Positions 8,532-16,196 of a DNA stretch of 64,000 nt are shown piece by piece. The notes beneath the pieces were generated by a model. The model searched no databases, was not told the origin of the DNA, and saw nothing but the letters and a program-made list of their open reading frames with translations. Made by a program: the position numbers and the translations under genes. Numbering within the stretch: the stretch's first letter is position 1; each line of letters begins with the position of its first letter. This DNA comes from Microlunatus panaciterrae (GTDB taxonomy: Bacteria; Actinomycetota; Actinomycetes; Propionibacteriales; Propionibacteriaceae), in the NCBI RefSeq assembly GCF_016907535.1, contig NZ_JAFBCF010000001.1:1364001-1428000 (forward strand), written 5' to 3'.

Positions 8532-11033
8532 TCAGCCGCGGGGGTGGCCGCTCCGGGGGACGATGGGCTTGATCAGACTGCCGTCGGCACGTCGGCCGAC
8601 GGTGTGGGCCGAGAGTTGAAGACCGCCGTCGATCCGCGGGCCCTGGTCGGACAGCGGGATGGTCACCGGTGACCCGGCCTTCAGCGTCACCGGTTCATCG
8701 CGGACCGCGAAGGTGGCATGCTCTCCCTCCTCCACGGTGAAGGAGATGCTGTCCCGCCGCAGCTCGACCCTGATCCTGGTCCCGCGCAGAGTCACCTTGA
8801 AGATCAGCTCTTCCCAGGACGTGGGCAGCCGTGGGTCGAAGGTGACCTCACCGCCATGATCACGCATCCCGCCGAAACCGAAGGCGAGGGCGTTCCAGAT
8901 GCCGCCGGCGGAGGCGACGTGCACCCCGTCGGGGGTGTTGCCGTGCAGGTTGGCGAGGTCGACGAAGAGCGCGCTGTAGAAATAGCGCAGCGCCAGGTCG
9001 TGGTAGCCCACCTCGGCGGCGATGATCGACTGCACCACAGCCGAGAGGGTCGAGTCGCCGGTGGTGATCGGGTCGTAGTACTCGAAGTTGGCCAGCTTCT
9101 GCTCACGGGTGAAATGGTTGCCCTGAAGGAAAAGCGCCAGCACGACGTCGGCCTGCTTCAGCACCTGGAACCGGTAGATCACCAGTGGGTGGTAGTAGAG
9201 CATCAACGGCCGCTTCTCTTTCGGCGTGTTCTCCAGGTCCCACAGCTCGCGATCCAGGAAGTAGGCGTCCTGCGGATGGATACCCGTGGCCTCGTCGAAC
9301 GGGATGGCCATCAGCTCGGCCGCCCGAGCCCATTCGTCGGCCTCGCTCTCGTCCAGGTCCAGCCGCTTCACCATCCGCTGATAACTCGTCTGGTCCGTCA
9401 CCGCCAGCGTTCGGACGGCGCTGGCGGCCCGGCTCAGGTTGAACCGCGCCATCACATTGGTGAAGAGGTTGTCGTTCACCACGGTGGTGTACTCGTCCGG
9501 TCCGGTGACGCCGTGGATGTGGAAGTTGCCGTCCCCGTTGGAGCGCCAGAAGCCGAGATCGGCCCACATCCGCGCGGTCTGCACCAGGATGTCGATCCCC
9601 TCGCGGTTCATGAAGTCATCGTCACCGCTGATCTGCACGTACTTGCACAACGCGTACGAGATGTCGGCGTTGATGTGGTACTGCGCCGTGCCGGCCGCGT
9701 AGAACGCCGAGGCTTCCTCGCCGCTGATAGTCCGCCAGGGGAACAGCACCCCCTGCTGGGTGAGGTCCTCGGCCCGGCGAGCAGCCGCCGGCAGCATGTT
9801 GTAGCGGAAGCGCAGGGCACTGCGGGACATCTTCGGTGACGTGTAGGTCAGGAAGGGCAGGACATAGATCTCGGTGTCCCAGAAGTAGTGCCCGCCGTAC
9901 CCGGAACCGGTGACGCCCTTCGCCGCCACTCCGGCCTGCTCGGACCGCGCCGTGGCCTGGGCGATCTGGAAGAGGTTCCAGCGGATCGCCTGCTGCACCG
10001 CCGGCTGTCCCGGCACTCGCACGTCCGAGCGCGCCCAGAACGCGTCCAACCACGCCCGCTGGTCGGCGAACTCCTTGGCGACGCCGTGCTCCTTCGTCCG
10101 GTCCAACGTCCGGCGGCACCGGTCGACCAGCTCACGGACCGGCACTCCACGGGAGGTGTGGTAGGACACCGTCTTGATGATCTTGATCGGCTTGCCCTGT
10201 TCAGCCTGCACCCGGAAGACCATCTTGCCGGTGTCCTCGTCTGCGCTGATCCGTGCCCTGTACTCGTTGTCGGTGATGATCTCGTGGTCGGTTCCGACGG
10301 CGAGCGTCATCCTCGAGTTGGCGCAGCGGTAGCCCAGGATGATGCGGTTGTCGGCACACCAGTGCGACTGCGGTTCCAGCACCCTCTCGTCGAACGCCTC
10401 CGCCTTGCGCGGGTCGATGCCCTCACCCATCGCCGCAGCCCGGACGTGGTATTCGTCGCGACCGTCCTGACGGTTCAGGGTCTGCGAGGAGACCACCACC
10501 GGAGCCGAGTCGTCGAGCATGGTCACCTCGATGCTCATGATGGCCAGATGCCGCTGAGCGAACGAGACCATCCGCTCGGACCGGACCCGCACCCGCTTGC
10601 CGGCCGGGGTACGCCAGATGATGTCGCGGCTGAGGACGCCGTTCGCGAAGTCCAGGCTCCGGTCGTAGGAGACCAGGTCAGCCACCGAGAGAAGCAGCGG
10701 CTCGTCGTCGACGTAGAGCTTCATGGTCTTGTTGTCGGGTACGTTGACAATCGTCTGGCCGACCCTGGCGAACCCGAAAGCCTCCTCGGCGTGCCGGATC
10801 GGCCAGGTCTCGTGGAAGCCGTTGATGAAGGTGCCGTGCGCGTAGGTCTCCCGGCCCTCCTCGACGTTGCCGCGCATGCCCAGATAGCCGTTCCCGACAG
10901 CGAACAGCGTCTCGGTCGTGCCGAGATCGGCGGGGCTGTAGGTGAGCTCGCTGAGCTTCCACTCCTCGATCGGGAACCGGGTGCGGTCGAGGAAGTCGCC
11001 GACGTCCGGCGGGATGTCGGTAGCGCCTCTCAC
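8532..11033 (-). CDS. GH65 family disaccharide phosphorylase
   Basis: Predicted to cleave an alpha-linked disaccharide (maltose, trehalose, kojibiose or similar) with phosphate, giving beta-glucose 1-phosphate and a sugar. At 833 aa it has the family length. The N-terminal beta-sandwich is followed by the (alpha/alpha)6 barrel with GYGGHYFWDTEIY (378-390) and HGVTGPDEYT, where Glu514 is the expected general acid. KQADVVL and the C-terminal beta domain follow. GTG 11033 overlaps the stop of the upstream HAD gene by 4 nt (GTGA), so the two are translationally coupled. Pairing with a beta-phosphoglucomutase fits the beta-glucose 1-phosphate product. The substrate cannot be read from sequence by eye. 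Confidence 0.9.
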   Translation of the reverse strand: MRGATDIPPDVGDFLDRTRFPIEEWKLSELTYSPADLGTTETLFAVGNGYLGMRGNVEEGRETYAHGTFINGFHETWPIRHAEEAFGFARVGQTIVNVPDNKTMKLYVDDEPLLLSVADLVSYDRSLDFANGVLSRDIIWRTPAGKRVRVRSERMVSFAQRHLAIMSIEVTMLDDSAPVVVSSQTLNRQDGRDEYHVRAAAMGEGIDPRKAEAFDERVLEPQSHWCADNRIILGYRCANSRMTLAVGTDHEIITDNEYRARISADEDTGKMVFRVQAEQGKPIKIIKTVSYHTSRGVPVRELVDRCRRTLDRTKEHGVAKEFADQRAWLDAFWARSDVRVPGQPAVQQAIRWNLFQIAQATARSEQAGVAAKGVTGSGYGGHYFWDTEIYVLPFLTYTSPKMSRSALRFRYNMLPAAARRAEDLTQQGVLFPWRTISGEEASAFYAAGTAQYHINADISYALCKYVQISGDDDFMNREGIDILVQTARMWADLGFWRSNGDGNFHIHGVTGPDEYTTVVNDNLFTNVMARFNLSRAASAVRTLAVTDQTSYQRMVKRLDLDESEADEWARAAELMAIPFDEATGIHPQDAYFLDRELWDLENTPKEKRPLMLYYHPLVIYRFQVLKQADVVLALFLQGNHFTREQKLANFEYYDPITTGDSTLSAVVQSIIAAEVGYHDLALRYFYSALFVDLANLHGNTPDGVHVASAGGIWNALAFGFGGMRDHGGEVTFDPRLPTSWEELIFKVTLRGTRIRVELRRDSISFTVEEGEHATFAVRDEPVTLKAGSPVTIPLSDQGPRIDGGLQLSAHTVGRRADGSLIKPIVPRSGHPRG

Positions 11034-11818
11034 CGGGTCACCAACTCGGCCAGGTCCGACACCACGACGTCGGCGCCGGCCGCCCGTAGCCGGTCGGAAC
11101 CGACACCGCGGTCCACCCCGACGACGAGGCCGAAACCGCCCTCGTGACCCGCAGCCACACCCGAGAGCGCATCCTCGAACACCACCGTGCGCTCGACCGG
11201 CGTCGCCAGCTGTTCGGCCGCATGGACGAACGTGTCCGGGGCAGGTTTGCCTGGCAGCCCGAGATCGTGCGCTACCGCGCCGTCGACAATGACGTCGAAC
11301 CTGCTGCGCAGCCCGGCCGCGTCCAGCACGGCGGGCGCGTTCTTGGAGCTGGAGACCACCGCCACCTGCTTGCCGGCCCTCTCGAGGAAGTCCAGCAGCA
11401 CCACCGAACCCGGATATGCCCGCACGCCCTCGGTGCTCAACACCCGGTTGAAGACGGCGTTCTTGCGATTGCCCAGCCCACAGACGGTCTCGGCGTCGGG
11501 GTCGTCGTCCACCTCCCCCTCCGGCAGCACGATGTCGCGCGAAGCGAGGAAGGAGCGGACGCCGTCATAGCGTGGTTTGCCGTCGATGAAGTCGAAGTAG
11601 TCCTGCTCGCTGTAGCCCTCAGCGGAACCACGCTCGGCAAGGTAGCCGCTGAAGAGCTGCTGCCACGCTCGCATGTGCACCTCGGCCGTCGGCGTCAGCA
11701 CACCGTCCAGGTCGAAGAGAACGGTGTCGTACTGATCCCAGTCCACATCCGAAAGCGTACGGGGTCGACCAGCAGATGGGACGACCAGCCAACCAGCGGC
11801 CCCCGGTGGCTCAGACAT
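11030..11818 (-). CDS. Beta-phosphoglucomutase family HAD enzyme
   Basis: 262 aa. The HAD core shows DLDGVLT (motif I, both aspartates), VVSSSKNAP (motif II), GKPAPDTF (motif III Lys) and VFEDALSGVAAG (motif IV). The long cap between motifs I and II is of the PGMB type. It is expected to convert beta-glucose 1-phosphate from the coupled GH65 phosphorylase to glucose 6-phosphate. ATG 11818 overlaps the end of the asparaginase gene by 8 nt and is preferred over ATG 11839. An alternative start closer to DWDQYD is possible, because residues 2-25 are unlike the family. The gene order asparaginase, HAD, GH65 is tightly packed. Confidence 0.88.
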   Translation of the reverse strand: MSEPPGAAGWLVVPSAGRPRTLSDVDWDQYDTVLFDLDGVLTPTAEVHMRAWQQLFSGYLAERGSAEGYSEQDYFDFIDGKPRYDGVRSFLASRDIVLPEGEVDDDPDAETVCGLGNRKNAVFNRVLSTEGVRAYPGSVVLLDFLERAGKQVAVVSSSKNAPAVLDAAGLRSRFDVIVDGAVAHDLGLPGKPAPDTFVHAAEQLATPVERTVVFEDALSGVAAGHEGGFGLVVGVDRGVGSDRLRAAGADVVVSDLAELVTR

Positions 11819-12788
11819 CCCACTTCTCGAGACGTCCAACCACGGGCCGGATCTCCCCTACGGGCTCGCCGTGACCCAGCACGGGTGTCGATGCGAGCTC
11901 GGTCAGGGTCGGGTGGTCGAAGCCGAGACGCTGCAGCACACCGGCCATCAGGACCGCACGCGCCCGCGGGTTGCCGTCGGAGACCTTGACCGCGACCCCG
12001 CGACCATCTGGGAGCCCGATCGCACAGACGGCTTCGGCGCCGGCCTTGACGACCGATCCCGGAATGGCCCGGTGCAGGGCCAGCTCGTCGCGGCGCGTGC
12101 CGGAGACCCACTGCGGATGCTGCCGGATCGCAGCCGCCACCTTGGCCTCGGCGCCCTCGGTCGACACCGCGATCCGACCGAAGGCTCGGGCCACTCCGTA
12201 CAGGGTGACCGCCGACAGAGGTGCCCCGCAGCCGTCCACCGCGACATGGCTCGCCAGCTCCCCGGTGAGGTCGTCGATGGTCTGCAGGATCGCCAGCTGG
12301 ACGGGGTGATCCGGGTCGCGATAGGTGTCCAGGGGCCAACCGTTGCAGACGGTGGTGCGAATCATCGCTGCGTGCTTGCCGGAGCAGTTCATCGTGAGCG
12401 ACGTCTTCCCGTGCCCGGCGCGCAGCCACTCCTCCCGGGCGACCTCGTCGAGCGGGTAGTCGGGGGTGTTCTGCAGGACGGACTCGTCCAGCCCGGAGAG
12501 CGCCAGGATCCGGCGTACACCGTCGAGGTGGAAGTCCTCTCCGGAGTGTGAAGCGCAGGCGAGGGCCAGCAGTTCCCCGTCAAGATCGAGACCGGCGCGG
12601 ACCATCCCGATCGCCTGCAACGGTTTGCTTGAGCTGCGGGGATACATCGGCGCCAGCGCGGCCCCGAGCGAGGCCGCCAGGCTGCCGTCGGGGTTGGTGA
12701 CGGCCACCCGACCGTGGTGCACGCTCTCGACAAAGCCGCTGCGGACCATCTCGACCAGAATCGGGTCGGACTCGAAGGGATCAGACAC
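11811..12788 (-). CDS. Type II-like asparaginase (PF06089 family)
   Basis: 325 aa of the actinobacterial/rhizobial asparaginase family, which hydrolyses L-asparagine to aspartate and ammonia and is unrelated to the E. coli AnsA/AnsB fold. Family blocks are visible: PRSSSKPLQAIGMV, LACASHSGEDFH, MNCSGKHAAMI and DGCGAPLSAV. No signal peptide is present. It starts at GTG 12788 and heads a three-gene overlapping operon with the HAD and GH65 genes. The metabolic link between asparaginase and disaccharide phosphorolysis is not obvious. Confidence 0.88.
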   Translation of the reverse strand: MSDPFESDPILVEMVRSGFVESVHHGRVAVTNPDGSLAASLGAALAPMYPRSSSKPLQAIGMVRAGLDLDGELLALACASHSGEDFHLDGVRRILALSGLDESVLQNTPDYPLDEVAREEWLRAGHGKTSLTMNCSGKHAAMIRTTVCNGWPLDTYRDPDHPVQLAILQTIDDLTGELASHVAVDGCGAPLSAVTLYGVARAFGRIAVSTEGAEAKVAAAIRQHPQWVSGTRRDELALHRAIPGSVVKAGAEAVCAIGLPDGRGVAVKVSDGNPRARAVLMAGVLQRLGFDHPTLTELASTPVLGHGEPVGEIRPVVGRLEKWDV

Positions 12789-12840
12789 AGTCGATCAGCC
12801 TACTGCTGAGGACGTCGGTCACTGCAGTCGGAGACCGGGG

Positions 12841-13806
12841 CTACAGCCGGGCACGGACGTGCAGGCCGATCTCCGGGTCGACCAGCGTCTCCTGGCTGGC
12901 GGCGATGCCGTCCGCGATCAACGCCGTCTGCTCCGGGATGTTCCGCTTCACCAGCCCGAGCGCGATAGGTCCGAGCTCGAAATGCCTCGCCGACGATCCG
13001 ACGAACCCGACGACCTTGTCGGCCGCCATCAACGGGGAACCTGCTTCGGGCAACGCCTCGGCGGTGCCGTCCAGGTGGAGGCGGACGAGCCGCCGCGGCG
13101 GCCGGCCCAGGTTGTGCACCCTGGCCACCGTCTCCTGGCCGCGGTAGCACCCCTTGTCCAGGTGCACCGCGACACCGAGCAGGCCGACCTCGTTCGGGAT
13201 GGTGCGATGGTCGGTGTCGATACCGATCCGCGGCACACCGGCCGCGATCCGGCGCGCCTCGTACGCCCAGGTGCCCGCCTTCTCCTGGCCGGCCAGGAAC
13301 GAGTCCAGCTCGGACCGCGGCAGGAAGATCTCGTGCCCGCCCAGCGAGTCCAGTCCGGGTCGGATCCGGACTGCCGCCGACGACGGGTCGGGCGCGACCT
13401 CGCTGGCGGCCCAGACGACGGCGAAGTCTGCCGACCGGTCCGCGACCTCGACCCGCATCATGAACCGCATCCGATCCAGCCACTCGACCGCGGCGGTGAC
13501 GTCTCCCGGCTCGAGATGGGCCCAGAAAGTCTCGCCGTCATCGACGCCGTAGAGCGCATGCTCGATATGGCCCTGGGGGGACAGCACAAGCGTGGTGACA
13601 CCCTGACCGGGCGGCAGACCCTCGAGGAACTGGGTGGTCAGCGAGTGCAGCCAACTGAGCCGGTCCGGCCCGGTGACCGTCAGCACCCCACGATGCGAGA
13701 GGTCGACCAGACCGCGACCCTGATCCAGCATCCGCTGCTCCCGCATCGGGTCCCCGTAGTGCCAGGGAACGCCGGCGTCGGGGCCCTCCATCCCCATGAC
13801 CGTCAT
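12841..13806 (-). CDS. ygfZ: Folate-binding protein YgfZ (GcvT-like)
   Basis: A tetrahydrofolate-binding relative of glycine-cleavage T protein that helps iron-sulfur cluster assembly or repair in certain enzymes. The signature KGCYRGQET is at residues 218-226, followed by VARVHNLG, and the N-terminal SHRGVLTVTGPDRLSWLHSL is typical. The 321 aa match actinobacterial YgfZ. ATG 13806 is chosen (ATG 13797 is an alternative); the frame continues upstream but with non-family residues. The next gene on the same strand is the nitrobindin-like gene at 13898, 91 nt upstream. Confidence 0.9.
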   Translation of the reverse strand: MTVMGMEGPDAGVPWHYGDPMREQRMLDQGRGLVDLSHRGVLTVTGPDRLSWLHSLTTQFLEGLPPGQGVTTLVLSPQGHIEHALYGVDDGETFWAHLEPGDVTAAVEWLDRMRFMMRVEVADRSADFAVVWAASEVAPDPSSAAVRIRPGLDSLGGHEIFLPRSELDSFLAGQEKAGTWAYEARRIAAGVPRIGIDTDHRTIPNEVGLLGVAVHLDKGCYRGQETVARVHNLGRPPRRLVRLHLDGTAEALPEAGSPLMAADKVVGFVGSSARHFELGPIALGLVKRNIPEQTALIADGIAASQETLVDPEIGLHVRARL

Positions 13807-13897
13807 CGCATCCTCTTCCGCTGTAGCGCTCTCGGCAGGTTGGCGGTGGCTGTCGACCTGCCCAGCCCACCTCGGCGAGGCGCCGACGTCATGATCG

Positions 13898-14395
13898 TCA
13901 GCCAACCCGGCGCAGGCGCGCCCAGACATGGGTCTGCAGCGGGTGGCCTCCGGCAGCCTTGTCGAACGTCCACAGCAGGTCGCCTTCGACGTTTCCATAC
14001 AGTCGCTGGCCGCCGGTGTAGTCCTCCGCGCTGGAGGTGCGCACAACGGCGTCGGTGGTGAGCTCGATCTTGGCGCCGGTCACCTTCCCGTACCAGACCT
14101 CGGAGTACCCATCCGGATGGCACATCACGACCTCGAGCCCACCGTCGGGCTGCGGACGCCAGAACCCTGTCTCCATCGAGAGCGGCCTGACCGCCTTGCC
14201 GTCCTCGCCCATCTCGAAGGTCTGGGAGAGGTAGTGCAGGTAGCTCCCGCCGTTCTCGCTGAAGTCGATCTGCTGACCGAACTCGAAGTCCTCGGTACCG
14301 GGGTAGGTGCCCTTACCGGTCCCTTCCCAGCGACCGATCATCCAGGCCAGCGCCATCAGGTCGGGGTGCAGCCCCTCGGGAATCTCGAACGGCAT
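13898..14395 (-). CDS. FABP-family/nitrobindin-like heme-binding beta-barrel protein
   Basis: 165 aa, DUF1794/THAP4-like 10-stranded barrel related to M. tuberculosis Rv2717c. Homologues bind heme and isomerise peroxynitrite to nitrate. Family blocks are GRWEGTGKGTYP (about 21-32), the IDFSENGGSYLHY stretch, METGFWRP (about 75-82) and the C-terminal HVWARLRRV with a likely proximal His. It is cytoplasmic. It starts 3 nt after a 35-codon membrane peptide gene, so both are probably on one transcript. Confidence 0.88.
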   Translation of the reverse strand: MPFEIPEGLHPDLMALAWMIGRWEGTGKGTYPGTEDFEFGQQIDFSENGGSYLHYLSQTFEMGEDGKAVRPLSMETGFWRPQPDGGLEVVMCHPDGYSEVWYGKVTGAKIELTTDAVVRTSSAEDYTGGQRLYGNVEGDLLWTFDKAAGGHPLQTHVWARLRRVG

Positions 14396-14398
14396 GGC

Positions 14399-14506
14399 TC
14401 AGGCCTCCGAACGGGTGCGGACGAGCAGCAGCACCAACCCCACCAGGGCGAGCAGGCCGATGGCCCCGACGGCGACGATCAACAGTCCTACGAGAATGGA
14501 AGACAC
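14399..14506 (-). CDS. 35-aa single-span membrane protein
   Basis: A short frame from GTG 14506 to TGA 14399. Residues 3-28 are an unbroken hydrophobic helix (SILVGLLIVAVGAIGLLALV, then GLVLLLV) and the tail is RTRSEA, so the C-terminus is probably cytoplasmic (positive-inside). Support for expression is positional: TAAACT lies 6 nt before the GTG, and the stop is 3 nt from the ATG of the nitrobindin-like gene. No family is recognised. It may be a membrane anchor or regulator for its neighbour, or simply a translated leader. Confidence 0.6.
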   Translation of the reverse strand: MSSILVGLLIVAVGAIGLLALVGLVLLLVRTRSEA

Positions 14507-14512
14507 CCCGCG

Positions 14513-14518
14513 AGTTTA
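14513..14518 (-). promoter_or_regulatory. -10-like hexamer of the 35-aa membrane gene (leaderless start)
   Basis: TAAACT on the minus strand, 6 nt before GTG 14506. It probably drives both the small gene and the nitrobindin-like gene. Confidence 0.5.
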
Positions 14519-14590
14519 CGCCATGCGGCACTCGCTCCCCCGCCACGCGGGCCGGGGACCGCTTCGATGAGCGGCAAGTCGCTCACCGGC

Positions 14591-15055
14591 TCAGAGACTG
14601 CGCTCCAGAATGGTGCAGACGGTGATGTAGGTGCGACCGCCGGCGACCGGCCAGCCATCCAGCTCAGAGCCGACCGCGCGGTAGCCCAGTCGGCGGTACA
14701 GAGCTGCGGCCCGCGGGTTGTCGTGTTCCACCCCGAGCCGGGCCACCCCCAACCCGTGCTGCCGAACCCGGTCCTCGAGGGCGCCGATCAGCAACGTGCC
14801 GACGCCCAGCGACTGCCAGGCCTCGTGCACCGCCAGCATCCACAGCTCTCCACGGCCGGCATGCTTGCGGAGGTCCACCCCACCCTTCGCGATCAGCCTG
14901 CCGTTGGGCAGCGCCACCCCCAGCATGGCCACCCCGCCCGTCAGGCTGTCCTGCAGCGCCGCGGCGACGGCGTTGAGGTGTTCCGGGCCACCCGACCAGT
15001 CCAGATCGGGCAGATCGGCGAAGTCGAGATCGCGTACGGTCAGCGCCACCTCCAT
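14591..15055 (-). CDS. GNAT family N-acetyltransferase
   Basis: 154 aa, one GNAT domain. The beta4 and acetyl-CoA P-loop region reads ELWMLAVHEAWQSLGVGTLLIGALE (Q/R-x-x-G-x-G/A), and the C-terminal NPRAAALYRRLGYRAVG is typical of motif B. It transfers an acetyl group to an unknown amine. ATG 15055 is preceded by GAGGAGAG. It diverges from the ketopantoate-reductase-like gene. Confidence 0.88.
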   Translation of the reverse strand: MEVALTVRDLDFADLPDLDWSGGPEHLNAVAAALQDSLTGGVAMLGVALPNGRLIAKGGVDLRKHAGRGELWMLAVHEAWQSLGVGTLLIGALEDRVRQHGLGVARLGVEHDNPRAAALYRRLGYRAVGSELDGWPVAGGRTYITVCTILERSL

Positions 15056-15152
15056 CGTGCTCTCCTCTCCTCCGGCCCAGCGGGCCGTTGCCCCGGGCCT
15101 CTCGCTCGGCTCGCCCGAGTGATCATCGCGCCAGCGGCCGACCCGTGCAACC

Positions 15153-15158
15153 TATGAT
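15153..15158 (+). promoter_or_regulatory. -10 hexamer of the ketopantoate-reductase-like gene (leaderless start)
   Basis: TATGAT, 6 nt before GTG 15165. It is the closest match to the TATAAT consensus among the leaderless candidates in this window. Confidence 0.6.
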
Positions 15159-15164
15159 CACGGA

Positions 15165-16187
15165 GTGACTCGCTACATCATCATCGGTGCCGGCGCCATT
15201 GGCGGCGGACTCGGCGGACGGCTCGCCCAGCACGGACACCGGGTCGTCCTGGTGGCACGGGGCGCCCACCTGCAGGCGCTGCAGCGCGGTGGTCTGCGGC
15301 TGCGATCCCCCGATCAGGATGTGCGACTCCCGGTCACGGCCGTCGCCGGTCCGGAAGAGATCATTCTGAGCGACGAGGATGTGCTCGTCCTCAGCACCAA
15401 GACCCACCAGGCCGAAGCCGCGTTGACGCAGTGGGCGGATGTCCCCGTGATCAGTGAAGGCCGCACCGTGGGCACCGCCGGGGAGCGGCTGCCGTTGCTG
15501 ACGGCCCTGAACGGCGTGACCAGCGAGTCGCTGGCGCTGCGCTACTTCGACCGGGTGCTGGGGGTGTGCGTGTGGATGCCGGCCGTGCACCTGGAGCCCG
15601 GCGAGGTGATCATCCGTGGCGTGCCGAGGTCCGGGATGTTCCACCTCGGCCGCTACCCGGCCCGGTCGACCACCGACGCCGACACCGAGCTGTTGGACAA
15701 GATCAAGATCGACTGGGACGGATCCGAGTTCGAGGTGCTGCTGCCCGCCGACGTGATGCCCTGGAAGTACCGCAAGCTGATCAGCAACATCGGCAACGCG
15801 TTCCAGGCGCTGATCGGGCCCAACGGTGAGTTCGGCCGACTGGTCAAGGCGGCCTCGACGGAGGCCCGCCAAGTGCTGGAGGCCGCGGGCATCACCGTGA
15901 CCAGTGACGCCGAGGAGGCGCAGACCCGCTCGGACAGCTTCACAGTCCGCCCGGTGCCGGGCACGCCGGAGGTGCTCGGCGGTTCCACCTGGCAGTCGCT
16001 GTCGCGGGGCTCTGGCGCGGTCGAGACGGACTACCTCAACGGAGAGATCGCCCGGATCGCAAGGGAGAACGGCCGCACCGCACCGATCAATGCCCGCATC
16101 GCCGCGCTGGCGCGGCGGGCCGCCGCCGCCGGTCGACGGCCAGGCGACCTCAGCGCCGACGAGGTCGCCCGGCTGCTGGGGCTCTGA
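15165..16187 (+). CDS. Ketopantoate reductase family protein (ApbA/PanE)
   Basis: 340 aa NAD(P)-dependent 2-dehydropantoate 2-reductase-like protein. The N-terminal Rossmann motif is IIGAGAIGGGLGGRLAQHGH. STKTHQAE carries the conserved Lys, and PWKYRKLISNIGNAFQAL holds the family helix with Lys and Asn that bind the keto acid. True PanE is possible, but actinobacteria often carry several paralogues and no pantothenate genes are nearby, so the substrate is open. The GTG start is supported by the TATGAT spacing. It converges with the FAD oxidoreductase gene. Confidence 0.85.
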   Translation: MTRYIIIGAGAIGGGLGGRLAQHGHRVVLVARGAHLQALQRGGLRLRSPDQDVRLPVTAVAGPEEIILSDEDVLVLSTKTHQAEAALTQWADVPVISEGRTVGTAGERLPLLTALNGVTSESLALRYFDRVLGVCVWMPAVHLEPGEVIIRGVPRSGMFHLGRYPARSTTDADTELLDKIKIDWDGSEFEVLLPADVMPWKYRKLISNIGNAFQALIGPNGEFGRLVKAASTEARQVLEAAGITVTSDAEEAQTRSDSFTVRPVPGTPEVLGGSTWQSLSRGSGAVETDYLNGEIARIARENGRTAPINARIAALARRAAAAGRRPGDLSADEVARLLGL

Positions 16188-16196
16188 GACCAGAGC

